NCBI GenBank assembly: GCA_020746995.1
Contig: JAGPXD010000004.1
Span: 124,001 to 188,000, forward strand
Length of the DNA: 64,000 nucleotides
Direction of reading: 5' to 3'
Origin: Plectosphaerella cucumerina
Taxonomy: Eukaryota > Ascomycota > Sordariomycetes > Glomerellales > Plectosphaerellaceae
Part shown: positions 30,619-40,997 of the stretch, piece after piece
Layout of the letters: every line of letters starts with the position of its first letter
Position numbering within the stretch: the first letter of the stretch is position 1
Translations under genes and position numbers: made by a program
Notes under the pieces: generated by a model
Told to the model about the DNA's origin: nothing
Database searches by the model: none
Seen by the model: only the letters and a program-made list of their open reading frames with translations

Positions 30619-31499
30619 ATGAACACTCCTCATGATACCAGACGCAATAGGGTCAGGAGGGCATGCGAGAGGTGCAGAAGGACAAAGTCAAAGGTTTTCG
30701 AAACCCAATCGCATCTCACCGGGCCTCCGCTAACGACGCATAGTGTGATGGGCAGTTTCCCTGCAAGAGGTGTAAAAATTCAGGCTTTGTCTGTGCTACC
30801 AGCGCTCGCAAGAGCATCAGGTATAAGTACATGCCCCATGGAGACATGGCGGCGTGGAACGACACGCATGTCGCCCTCGTGAATACAGTTCACAAACTCT
30901 ACACGATGGTCAGGAACCGGCAGCCATGGGACCTTGGAGAACCCGAGGTCAATGACAAAGGGGAGCCCGCTATACACAGCATTGCTTCAGAACTCGGCTA
31001 CGTCCCTGCGAATACCGAAGTGGACGATCCACCCCCCCTGGCCCCTCCGAATGGGCCTGTGGTTCAGCCGCAGGAGCCGGACAAAAAGCCCAGCGCTGTT
31101 GGGAAGTCCTTGACCAGCTTTAGCAGTCTGCTGCAAGACTGCCAGGTCCCCTCCGAGGAACCCGTTCTCGACTACCACACATCGATGGAGCTGTCGGCAG
31201 AGAGGTCTGTTGGAGCCAACGCGGAGGGAGTCCACTCATTTTACGACTTCATCTCGTCTCCCTGCCAACAACACGCTGATCATCGCCCAACGACTTCATT
31301 CTTTTCCGACCTTCCACAAGAATACATTCAGCCAGACAGCAGTGGCAGCAGCTCGGACATGACGACTGAAGGCTTGACGGAGTTCCCGTTTGACATGTTC
31401 ATGATGCCTTTAGTCTTGTGTCCTCACTCGCAAGTGGCAGTGGGCATGGGTGATGCGTTCATCGGTCACGGCATTGTTGACGCAGGCTTAGAGGGATAG
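30619..31499 (+). CDS. Small Zn2Cys6 transcription factor
   Basis: Exons 30619-30693 and 30744-31499 with a 50 bp intron (branch CGCTAACG) give 276 aa. The zinc cluster is assembled by splicing: CERCRRTKSK from exon 1 and CDGQFPCKRCKNSGFVC from exon 2, residues about 16-42. After it comes LVNTVHKLYTMVRNRQPWDLGEPEVNDKGEPAIHSIASELGYV, cut here only by intervening text in similar regulators, and then a Ser/Pro/Gln-rich tail (residues about 100-276) with acidic patches that may activate transcription. No Fungal_trans domain is present. The next gene is NmrA-like, convergent; no operon-like link is evident. Confidence 0.85.
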
Positions 31500-31733
31500 C
31501 CCGCATGTTACATATATACATATCCGTCTTCACCTAGAGATTTCCGGGCGCTTTCTCTGACCAAGCGGTGTCAATATTTGACGAAGTCTCACGTTCTCAT
31601 GTGACGGACGTGATGATCACCGACTGGGGAGCAGAAGACATTGAGCTTGACCAGGCACTGAACCCAAGATTGCAGCGCAGCCCCTCGGCTGAGTTGTGAA
31701 CTTTCCACCAAGATACACTTATTGTTGGTTCTA

Positions 31734-32816
31734 TCAAAGCTTCCCGGTCCTGTTATCCTCCCCCTGCTTCAGAATAGGGGCCAGGCCACCCCTTTGAATC
31801 GACTCAAACAATGTCTCCAGGCCGAGTGAGCGACGCCTTTCTTCCTCCCGACGGAAGAATTCCTCCGCGGTCTTGATCCTGTTGGGGTGAATCTCGTCGA
31901 GAAGCTTGTAGTCTCTCTTGATGACACCCTTGTTTCCACCAGAATGGGCCCACATTGTCCAGAACCCGGTAAAGTTCTGTCTGAAGCTCATCGTAGCCGC
32001 ATCGTTGGGGCTTGCGTTGTACGCGACCGGGACCTCAGGGTTGATTGGTATGTGGTCAAAGTATGTCGACATGGGGATGTTGACATATTGGGCGGGCTTG
32101 CCAGTCACTTTCTGAAAGGCGGCGGCAAGCTCGGTGTAGTTGATGTGATCGATGGAGACCTCCAGGTCCATTCCGTCGGACCGCTCGGGGTGGTCGAAGA
32201 TCCAGCGGACATAGTGCTCGCAATCATCCAAAGCAACATGTGCGACCGCGCCGTCTCCCAGAGGCACCATCCAGGTGACGACACCGTTTTGAACGGAGGG
32301 CGTCATGATTGTCTTTGAAGACACCGCCATCTCAATGTAGGGCCCCGTGGTAAAGATCGTAGCAGCCATGTTGTTGCTCTTCCGCTGCTGGAGAATCCAC
32401 TCGGCCATTCGACCCTTGCCGTCGTAGTGGCCGGTACGGAACTTGGGGTCGTAGCCACTCTTCTTGTAGACGTAGTCAAGGTTGCCAAAGACAAAATGCT
32501 TGATCCCAGCTTCAACGGCCAATTCGTATGATCGAATCGTCCAGTACGTCTCCGTCTTCTCGCCGCAGTTGAAGCCATCAATGTTGACAAAGGCTCCGAA
32601 GCACCCCGAGAAGCCTTTTCTGAGATCTTCTTCGCTTGCGAACGTTCCTTCGATGACTTCAACGTCGCCGAGGCCGGCCAGCTCTTGCGCTCGAGGCGAG
32701 TTGGCATCGCGGGTGAGAATACGAAGGCTGAACGCGCCGTCCTTGACGAGACCGCGACACACCGGGAGGCCCTGAGCGCCTGTTGCGCCTACGACGAAGA
32801 TTCGAGGACTGGGCAT
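31734..32816 (-). CDS. NmrA-like NAD(P)-binding protein
   Basis: Single exon, 360 aa from the Met at 32816 (MPSPRIFVVGATGAQG); the frame is open 47 codons further up, but that part is proline-rich and leader-like. The N-terminal Rossmann motif GATGAQG lies at residues 10-16, followed by the dinucleotide-discriminating region LRILTRD. HFVFGNLDYVYKKSG replaces the usual Tyr-Lys pair region of active dehydrogenases. NmrA-type proteins sense NAD(P) redox state and modulate transcription factors, while others are isoflavone-reductase-like enzymes. I cannot tell which this is. It is convergent with the small zinc-cluster gene. Confidence 0.85.
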   Translation of the reverse strand: MPSPRIFVVGATGAQGLPVCRGLVKDGAFSLRILTRDANSPRAQELAGLGDVEVIEGTFASEEDLRKGFSGCFGAFVNIDGFNCGEKTETYWTIRSYELAVEAGIKHFVFGNLDYVYKKSGYDPKFRTGHYDGKGRMAEWILQQRKSNNMAATIFTTGPYIEMAVSSKTIMTPSVQNGVVTWMVPLGDGAVAHVALDDCEHYVRWIFDHPERSDGMDLEVSIDHINYTELAAAFQKVTGKPAQYVNIPMSTYFDHIPINPEVPVAYNASPNDAATMSFRQNFTGFWTMWAHSGGNKGVIKRDYKLLDEIHPNRIKTAEEFFRREEERRRSLGLETLFESIQRGGLAPILKQGEDNRTGKL

Positions 32817-33601
32817 GCTGATGTTGTTGAGGAAGTTGATGGGTGGTGGATGAGGAAGTGATGAGTCCGAGCCCCCTGTCGGTGCCCCTGGGTCAGTCCT
32901 CTTATATCCGTTTGACGGCAACATTTCAACGTTACGTAGTGCCATGTCGCTTTGCAATCACAGCAGTTTGACTCAATAACGAGACGAGATCGGCAACAAT
33001 ACATAATCATGCTGGCTGTGTTCATCGATCATGTTGTCAGTGCGGTGGGTGACAACGTTAGTCCAGAGGAGGGCGATCACTAATCATCCCGTCCCCGACT
33101 CGGACTGGTAACGTACATATCGGAGTTTATGCAGTAATCATGCTAACCTTTTGATCACTAGCCTCTTAAGGTCTCGACGACGACGTTATTTCTAGGCTGG
33201 AGATTCGACGTGTTGTCGAGTCCCAGCAGTGATCACGCCGCCTGCTTGAGACCTTTGTGTTTGGCCCAAGGGAGTGGTGCTCGGTCCAAACGTCGCATGA
33301 TGGCCTCTATAGCGAGTCAGCGACGGCGGCATGAATTTCACCTTTAAAGAACGCCACTCCAGACTTTTTGGTCCACATGGCACGAGCATTGTTCAACACC
33401 CGAGTAGGCTCCGGTATTCAAGGCACGACACACGCTTCGCTGTTTGGCACATAATGACGGACTTGGGAACAAGCGATTCGTATTTGAGGCTGGGAGTTGC
33501 ACGCCTAATCTGAACACGCCCCAAAGCGTGGACGAAGCCCCCCTTGTCCAAACCGCGAGTGTCCAGTGCCTCAAACTTGCTAAACGTGGTGAGGTTCGAC
33601 C
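32817..33601. other. Intergenic region, nothing recognised
   Basis: About 785 bases upstream of the NmrA-like gene. Only short ORFs without content are present. Confidence 0.4.
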
Positions 33602-33886
33602 CTAAAGGCAGCCGCAAATGTCGGAGCAGGCAATGATGCAGCTGAGGTTGCCGAATGGGTCGGGAGTGATGCACCAGTCGAGGAAGCACTGGTTGTAGCA
33701 GTCACCGTCGCAGGCAAGCTTGGTCAGCTCCGAGCTGGCCGTGGTAAGCGCTGCACCGAATTAGCGACATCTTCATGTACCGTTGTAGAGAGATTACTCG
33801 CCTTCAGTGAATTGCTTCTCCTCAGCACGCAGGGCCGTGCTGGTCAGGGCCAAAGTGGCAATGATGGAGAGAGAGGTGAACTTCAT
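33602..33886 (-). CDS. Small secreted cysteine-rich protein, eight cysteines
   Basis: Exons on the minus strand are 33802-33886 and 33602-33750, giving 77 aa. Residues 1-18 or so (MKFTSLSIIATLALTSTA) form a signal peptide. The mature part has eight cysteines in the pattern C-x3-C-x3-C-x4-C-x10-C-x3-C-x3-C-x-C, without the CC pairs of hydrophobins. The only splice that keeps the cysteine frame uses a GC donor (GAAG then GCGAGT) with a normal CGCTAAT branch and GTGCAG acceptor; the nearby GT donor leads to an early stop. The size, secretion and cysteines fit an effector-like or antimicrobial-type apoplastic protein, but no family is recognised. Confidence 0.72.
33751..33801 (-). other. GC-AG intron, 51 bp
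   Basis: The donor reads GCGAGT instead of GTGAGT, with CGCTAAT branch and CAG acceptor. Its removal joins TEA to LTTASSELT and keeps all eight cysteines in frame. Confidence 0.6.
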
Positions 33887-34799
33887 GGTGAGAGATGAGG
33901 TTGAGTGGATGATTGTGGTCTCGAGTTGCTGTAGCTGTCGATGGTTCTTGCTGTTGATTTCTGGTGAGAAGGAAGAGAACCTGGTGGCTTTTATGCTCAC
34001 TGCCTTGAGTTCAACTTCTCACTGAATGTTCACTCTCTGGTTTTTCCGTCTTGGCACTTACCTGTAATGTCGATCTCTGACTCCCCCTCAATCCTACATG
34101 CACCTTGGCGCGTTGAGAAACACATTGGCATCCCCTTTTGAGACGTCATTGGCTCTTTTTCTTCACACTGCATCTGATAACACAACCTTGCCCCTCTGTA
34201 TGCAGTCGTGAGTAATGTACTGGGTTGCCAGCCATGCAAACCGCCCTTCCTACGCCAAGCCATTGTGCCACCAATGCCTTTGACTGCATAGATGCGAGCG
34301 AGCAAATCAGGACCAGCTGCCTTCTCACATGGACTATTTCGTGGTTACATCCATGCGCAACTTGTCTGCTTGCATAGAGTCCTCCCCTGGCCACCTCCGC
34401 TATTTGGCAACACAACCAGCGATCCCATCATGTTGTCATCACGGCTTACGCCCAGTCGGTCTTTTTCAACTGCGGAAAAAAGACATCCAGGTGGTCTTCT
34501 TGCGCGCCAATGAGGTCAAGTGTTAGCCGAGGAGGAGGATTGCCAAGACGGACAACTTCCGTCCACCAGGGCACATTCCATGCCAACGCGGGGTTTGAGG
34601 GGATCATGATAGTTCCAGGGCTCCTGCGGTGCTTGCAGCGACTGGTAATGTCCGCCTTTGGAGAGATTAGGGCTTTGCAACGATCTCGATGCGACGCGAA
34701 CGTGCAGTCCACTCGCAACCCGCGCTGCTCTGGAAGTCGATCGGCTGTCCAAAATGGCAAGACCATGACCGCCCCGGTCTTCCTCGAGGTTGGTGATCA

Positions 34800-35060
34800 A
34801 CTGAAATCCCCGAGCTCGTGGCCCTGGGTTCGATCGACTTCGGCTGGGTCCAAGGCCATCTCCCAGGAGTGCGCAACGGGCTGCGACTCACAAACTACTC
34901 GAGAGCATCAAAAAGATCACGGTGAAGGGCGTAATTCAGACGGCCAATTTTCAACCGAGCTCGACGTCGCATGGTATCTTCGGAAATCAGATGATGAACT
35001 GATCGAACCAGCCGATCAACTTTTCCAACCTCAACATTGAAAGCTGAGGCGATATTCGTA
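34800..35060 (+). pseudogene. Possible decayed gene, unidentified
   Basis: Coding-like peptide segments occur in two adjacent frames with stops after FGNQMMN and after NLNIES. The repeated short strands could be from a beta-helix or beta-sandwich protein, but I cannot name it. The call rests on appearance only. Confidence 0.3.
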
Positions 35061-35166
35061 ATAGATCGGGCTCGAATATGCGAGTCCCTCAGTTTTGAAT
35101 CATTTGACAGAGTCTTGATGGACCAGGAGCTCTGGATGCCGGGCTACGTGTGGTCGGCTTCTAGGT

Positions 35167-35260
35167 GTTGACCTGAAGACCTGGGGTTCTATATACCGAG
35201 GGCCGACCTAGCTGTTGACATGAAGACCAGGTGTTCTATATACAGAGGGCCGATGAACCA
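35167..35260. repeat. 47 bp tandem direct repeat, two units
   Basis: The units start GTTGACCTGAAGACC (35167) and GTTGACATGAAGACC (35214) and share GTTCTATATAC followed by GAGGGCCGA. They differ at a handful of positions. No gene is adjacent. Confidence 0.7.
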
Positions 35261-35963
35261 TGTGCACTCGATTGATGGTAGTAATGCTGTCGGCGATCCA
35301 TCAACAGAGGTCAAGAAACCACGGATTGCGCCGACGCACCACGGCGCATGCCTTTTCGACGCGAAGTATGAGAACGGCTAGGTTCGACAACACCGGCGAG
35401 CAAGAAGGCATTGCGACGCAGCTCTTGACACCCGATAAACTTCGGTCACCATTGCAGTTTCAGGTATATTGGCCCCAAGGTCGGAGAATCGGGGCCGGAG
35501 GGCGAAGAGCTGTAGACGACACTTGATGGATCTTGGAGACGACCAAGACGGCCGCCCCATTCATCCTCAACCGACACGAAAGCCGGGGTGAATAAAACAC
35601 CAAGCCCCGAGCTCTAATCCGGCTGTCTCAAACTGGACCGATGTTGTGGATGGTCGCCGTGAAAGGCAAGGCTCGCCTCCTAAACCGACCTAGTTTCTGA
35701 CGGCCTCTGGAGGCTCGGCCCTTTTAGTTCAATCACGACCTCTCCCTTCGCGCGAGACGACGAGATCGGTCATCTCAGTCCGGTGAGCGCGAAGTCAATC
35801 GCGGCCTAGACCCAGACTGCTGGATCGGTTAACCGATCAGAAATACAAGCGGCTCCCCCAGTTCATCTCATTTCTCTCAAGACCGTCGAAGCATGCATCG
35901 CACACCTCACTTTTCTCCCATACCATTCCGACGAAGATCCGCAGTCTAGTCAGTCTCGGAAGC

Positions 35964-37622
35964 ATGGTCAAAGGGAGTTCCCTTTTCATCATCTTAGCGT
36001 CCCAAATCGGCACCATCGCAGCGCAGGGCGAGCTGCTCCAATATGTCGGGAGAATACCTCAATGTGGCGTAAGTCAGGGTGCCCAGGTCCGGCGACGCTC
36101 GAAGCTGACATGCTGCAGCTATCATGTATCCTGCAGGAAGTCCCCCGTTCCGCCTGCGGATCCCTCACCAACACGACTTGCATTTGTTCCGATCAGCCCC
36201 TGCGATCTGCCACGCAGGAGTGTGTGTTGCGGGAGTGTGATTCCTATGTCGATGGAATAGGTGAGTCTCGCCGCTCGGAGTCCGTTTCATTTCTCACCCG
36301 GATGTAGAGACTGCCCGAGTCGAGGCAGAGGCGTGCGGCCGGCCGTACCGGGATAGACGCGGATCACTTTGGATCCCAATGGGCGTGGAAGTCGTCGCCT
36401 TCATCTCGGTATGGCTCAGGCTGTACATCCGGTGGACCACGCTGGGAGGCTTCGAATCGGACGACTGGGCTATTCTTGCGGCCGTCGTAAGTCAGTCAGA
36501 TGTCATCTCACGCCTGGAACTAACACCGCTCCAGATTCTCTACATCCCATTCTGGGCCATTGGCCGATATGGTAAGCCCTGCCCCTGCTCACGGCATACG
36601 CAACAACTAATCATTGTCCAGTCGGCATCATGGCCTTTGGGCGTGACATCTGGACCGTCGAGACCGACGATCTAATCCTGGGCCTCAAGCTCTTCTACGT
36701 GGCTGAAAGCTTCTACCTCGTGGTCCTGGCCTTGACGAAAGTATCACTGCTCTGCTTCTTCCTGCGAGTTTTCCCGAACAAAAAGCTTCGCTGGGCCACG
36801 TTTGCGACCATCGGACTTGTGAGTGCATCCACCGCGGTCCTGGTCTTCATGCAAATCTTCCAATGCGTTCCTGTCCGATATGTCTGGGAGCGTATCAAGG
36901 GCCAGTTTGGCCCCCATTCCTGTCTCGACATCAACAAGCTCGCGTACACCGCCGCAGCCTTCAGCATCACGGAGGACGTCATCATCCTTCTCCTCCCTCT
37001 TCCAAGCTTGATTCGACTCAACGTCAACCTGAGAACCAAGATCGGCATTATTCTCATGTTCAGCTTGGGAATTCTCATTCTCATCACCTCTTGTGTCCGA
37101 CTCCGATCATTGGTCCTCTTTGCCCGCTCTGGCAATCCCACCTGGGACAACTCGGACGCGCTCATCTGGACGAGCTTTGAAGTAGCCATTTCCCTTCTCG
37201 TCACAAGTCTCCCGGCTATGCGAGCAGTGTTGAACAAGTTTGTCAAAGAAATGACAGAGGCAAGATCGACGGGGCGCTCCAGATTCAGCAGGATAACGGG
37301 CGGGACGAACCGCTCACAACCGCTCGCTACCAACGGTTCCAGGGGCGGCGAGGGGCAAAAGGGGCGAAGCAAACAGGAGTCCGGTCCCCAGCCGACCCAG
37401 ACAGATGTCCTGGACATTGAGCAGAATGAAGCAACATCCTTCAGTCAGCCTCGACAGGTGGCGTCCTGGCCCAACTTGCGTTCCATCTACGGCATGGCTT
37501 TGGGCAAGCCGGGACCGATACCGACCGAGAGCGAGGAAGAGCTCGAGCTGGGATCGAGGACGTATGGAAATGTCCGCACCGATATCTGGTCAGAGGGTAG
37601 TCAGCAAAGTCCGAGGAGATAG
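35964..37622 (+). CDS. CFEM-domain GPCR-like membrane protein (Pth11 type)
   Basis: Five exons, 35964-36068, 36119-36260, 36308-36486, 36535-36571 (only 37 bp) and 36622-37622, give 487 aa. Residues 1-20 form a signal peptide. The CFEM domain (residues about 33-90) has eight cysteines: PQCG, LSC, SAC, TCIC, QEC, REC and EAC. Seven membrane helices follow, with the family pattern WLRLYIRWTTLGGFESDDWAIL, FYVAESFYLVVLALTKVSLL, CLDINKLAYTAAAFSITEDV and WTSFEVAISLLVTSLPAMR. The cytosolic tail of about 130 aa is Ser/Gln/Glu-rich. Relatives such as Pth11 sense surface cues and act in pathogenic development; the ligand here is unknown. Confidence 0.9.
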
Positions 37623-37874
37623 AAATAGAGCATGGCGGGCCTGTCTAATCCCTGCTCCCCCTACATGATGCGTGAGACTCGAGGTTCCAATAGGACAGGC
37701 GTTCTGCAAGACCTGGTCTCACTCCTGCATTGAAGCTGCCAGAGACCAATGACGATGCATCCCTCCGGAGGGCAGGCAAGAATCCCTGCAGCTCTTCACG
37801 GCTTAAAAGGCCATCGGGCGCCCTCATCTCACCCGAGTGCGCCAGATTTCGCTGCCGCACCTGAAGTCCCAACA

Positions 37875-38499
37875 ATGATCAAACTCGTTACCCTTCTTCT
37901 GGCCACTGCTGGCGTGGCGGTCGGCAAGTCTTCCATCGTCCCAGCCCTTGACTGCAGTCAAGTACAGAGTGGCCCCCCGTTGGACTCTTTCGAAAGCCTT
38001 TCATACCAATCATCGGTCGCCGCGGTGCGCCATCTTCTTGCTCGTTACCCGTTGGCTGTGGACGGGAGAAACTGGGACGACCTCCAGGAGCTCTTCACCT
38101 CTGACGCCGTCGCCAACTTTCCCGAGCCCCTGGGATCACTTCGCGGGCCGGCCGAGATCGCCAGTTCCATCTCATCTGGGCTCAGCAACTTTGGAAGCAC
38201 CCAGCACAGCTACAGCACCCAGATCATCGAGCTCTGCTCCAAGACCAAGGCGGTCGCCCTGACCTACGTCACTGCAGCGCACTTCTTCGTCCCCATTCCG
38301 GCCGATCTGAGCAGCGGGTACAACATGGACAAGGCCCTTTACAGCCATGGGCAGTACCGGGACATTGTGGTCAAGGGTAAAGACGGCAAGTGGAGGATCT
38401 CCAAGAGGGACATGATCATCATGGTGAGTGGGCAATGGCCATCAAGTGATGTAATGCTGATAATGGTAGGGGCCAAACATTTCGGGGGTGTTTCCGTAA
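37875..38499 (+). CDS. Secreted SnoaL-like domain protein
   Basis: Exon 1 is 37875-38423 and a 30 bp second exon 38470-38499 is inferred, with a 46 bp intron (donor GTGAGT, acceptor GGTAG), giving 192 aa and the end MIIMGPNISGVFP. Without splicing the frame would run on into the 3' part of the opposite transporter gene, which is unlikely. Residues 1-17 (MIKLVTLLLATAGVAVG) form a signal peptide. The body shows SnoaL_4-like features: a helix with VRHLLARYPLAVDGRNWDDLQELF, TSDAVANF, and the end strands YRDIVVKGKDGKWRISKRDMII. Function unknown; secreted members occur in many fungi. It is convergent with the GIT1-like transporter. Confidence 0.75.
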
Positions 38500-38585
38500 A
38501 GGCGACAAGTGCCATAGAATTTGAGACGAAATTCAGCGTGTATTTTTTCTCTACAAGGACGCTAATGTCTGCGTGCGAGTTGCCT

Positions 38586-40271
38586 TTAGAGGGCCGTCTT
38601 CTCGGACACGGAGTGCTCAGTCGCCTCCGACTTCTCCCCCATGCCGAGCTGAGCAGTGTCCCAGCCGTTCTTCTCGAGGTACTCCCTGAACCTAATGTCC
38701 TCCAGCTGGATCGTGTCCTGTCCGACGTGGGGCACGAAGACCAGAGCAACAATGGCAGATAGCACGCAGAGGCTGGATGCGACGTAGAAGGGGTACTGCG
38801 CAGACTTGACCGAGTCTTTGCCACCGGCCTTCTGAATGTAGGGGAACACCCAGGTGCCGACGAAGGCGCCAATCTTGCCGGTCGCGGCGGCGATGCCGTA
38901 GTAGCGGCCTCGCACACCGGTGGCGGACGTCTTGGCGGCCAAGAGTCCGATGTTGTTGCCGGGGCCGAACTCGCCGAACGACAGGAAGATGCCATAGACG
39001 ACGGCGAATCCAGCGATGTTCTGGGAAATCTGGGCGTAGGCACCAGCCATGGCGAAGCCGATGATGGCCTGCAGCGTGAGTCCAAGGGCCAGGGTGTACC
39101 GAGGGCCGAGCCAGTCGCTGACAAAGGCACCGATCAAGGTTCCGGGAATGTAGAACAGGTTGACGACGGTGTTCCAGCCAAAGACGGTGGTGAGCGGGGC
39201 CTCATCATCATAGATGCCGCTGAGGATGGAGGACGAGTAGATGCCAAAGGCGTACGAGGAGAACTATGCAAGAGTCAGACAAGGCCGAGGCAAGGACTGG
39301 GCGACATACGTTGTACATGAACCAGATGAGAGCGACGCAGAGCAGGCGGAACCAGTAGAACCTGAAGATCAGGGCATACGGGGTTGCCTTCTTCATGGAC
39401 TCCTTGCGGAACTCCTCGGGCTCCTCCAGCTTCAGCCGCAGGTAGAAGAGCACGAGCGGGAACAGGATGCCGATGCCCAGGCTGGTGCGCCAGATGGTCT
39501 CGTAGTTGGTGTTCTTGGCCGCGGCGGCGACGACGTCTTGGAGATGCATCAGCCATGGCTCGAGCAGGGTGCCGAGGGGTCTTACAGGGAACGAAGGCGC
39601 CGATGACGAAGCCAAAGTCAATCATGGAGTTGGTGAACAGAATGAACCAGCGGTTGCGCTGTCCCTCCTTCAGGCTGCCGGTGGACTCGGCGCAACCCAC
39701 GCTTCCAGCCGGGTACTCGCCTGTTGTTCGGTCAGCGACTCGTTGTCTGTGTGAGGCAGGGAAACTATGTACCTCCAATGCCGATGCCGACGAAGAAACG
39801 CCAGGCCGTCAACATGGCGAACATGCCGGCGGCCTCGCCCTTGAAGTAAGAGCCAGTGGCGAGGGCCGTGAAGAGGACGAGGATGACGGTGGACAGGAGC
39901 AGGGCGTTGGAGCGCGACCAGCGGTCCGAGAGGTAGCCGAAGATGAGCTGGCCGACGACGGTACCCGCAAAGGCAATGCTCGAAACATTTCTCGCGGCGG
40001 TGGACTGGGTGTAAATACTGCCGTACTGGGCCGTGAGGACGGTGTTGACGGAGCCGATGACCTGTAAGTGGCCTAGGCGTTAGCGTACGGGCAAACATGG
40101 AGAAGGAAAACGGGGCCTCACGTTGTTGATGTAGCCATCAGAGAAGAGACCGGAGCCGCACGCGAAGACCGGGACAAGGGCCTTCCACCTTGACACGGGG
40201 GCGACGCCGTCCTCGTTCACCGTGGCCGGCTCGGCCTGCGGCTCTTCCTTGGAGCGTCCGAAGAGTCCCAT
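38586..40271 (-). CDS. MFS transporter, GIT1/phosphate-type
   Basis: Five exons on the minus strand, 40122-40271, 39773-40061, 39586-39720, 39310-39536 and 38586-39263, give 492 aa. The family-specific GIGIGGEYPAGSVGCAEST is formed across the second intron. Other marks are GLFSDGYINNVIGSVNTVL, FGYLSDRWSRSNALL and a late SFGEFGPGNNIGLLAAKTSAT. Relatives include yeast Git1, which takes up glycerophosphoinositol and glycerophosphocholine, and phosphate transporters. Twelve helices are expected in the plasma membrane. The exact substrate is not readable. Introns are 46-60 bp. Confidence 0.87.
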
Positions 40272-40997
40272 GATGACGGCTTGCTGTGGTCGAAAGCAGT
40301 GAAAAAGTGGAAGCGGCTGCTAGTGTTCCCCACGAAAAAGAGCGTGCTTCTCCCCTCAGTGGGCGCCGCCGCCAGTTTTATACGAACGGCGAGCCCTCCG
40401 TAATGTGACCCGCTCGCCGGTCCTGGGCACGGGTGTAACGGCAGTGGAGCCCCGGCCGCAAGGTATCTGGACAAGCATCATTTTTTTTATGCCAACCTCA
40501 TTTGCCCGTTGGCCTGTGACACGGTCAGGACGGAGGGTCCGGCCGAGTCAGGCCTTGTCCTCGGGGAAAGCCGACAGCTTGTGATTGATGGTGGTCGACG
40601 GGGCCGTGAGATACGAGCGCTTGGCGCCTGTTGGTGCAGTGAGGTTGATCTCTTTGCCTTGCCAGCCGAGGCATGCAACCTTGGCCAAGGAGGAGGAGAG
40701 ATAGGCGGCCGAATACCCGTGTGTGGTGTGGACGGCTCGTCAGTGGTTTTCGACCCGCCTCAGCCCGGGTCGTGATGCGTGTTTCCGCGGTGACTAAGCC
40801 CGGGCGGCAAGTGGGTCTTGGGCGTTCGCCGCCGAGTTGCATGATGCGTAGACCACAGCGCTCTGCACACCATCACCAACGGTTGCAACATCAAGCTCCG
40901 TTTTGAACGACAGATCGTCAAGCTGGCTGGGATACTCTGGAAACATTCGTCGGACTCGAGGGAGGGCCAACAAGCGGCCGACTCACCTGCTCCGAAT
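40272..40997. promoter_or_regulatory. Divergent promoter of GIT1-like transporter and MIX23
   Basis: No gene is supported. It contains CCGGCCGAGTC near 40540, a weak relative of the CGGCCGAGG element but without the second box. This is also roughly where accessory content gives way to housekeeping genes. Confidence 0.4.

Larger units (their letters stand above)
33887..35963. other. Gene-poor stretch of about 2.1 kb with coding remnants and a direct repeat
   Basis: No intact gene is supported. Around 34800-35060 (plus) two frames read LGSIDFGWVQGHLPGVRNGLR and ITVKGVIQTANFQPSSTSHG then NQPINFSNLNIES, broken by a frame change and two stops, so a decayed gene of unknown family is likely. At 34446-34620 (minus) an open frame (WNVPWWTEVVRLG) also looks coding without identity. 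A 47 bp direct repeat follows at 35167-35260. Confidence 0.4.

Noticed and set aside
33590..33601. GGTTCGACCC resembling a tRNA B box
   Set aside because: No matching A box or cloverleaf could be found around it; no tRNA is supported in the window.
38424..38762. Read-through extension of the secreted SnoaL-like protein
   Set aside because: It would run antisense into the transporter's coding end; a short intron gives a natural stop at 38497-38499.
40535..40546. CCGGCCGAGTC as a further copy of the cluster element
   Set aside because: It lacks the palindrome arms and the second box, and the neighbouring genes are unrelated.
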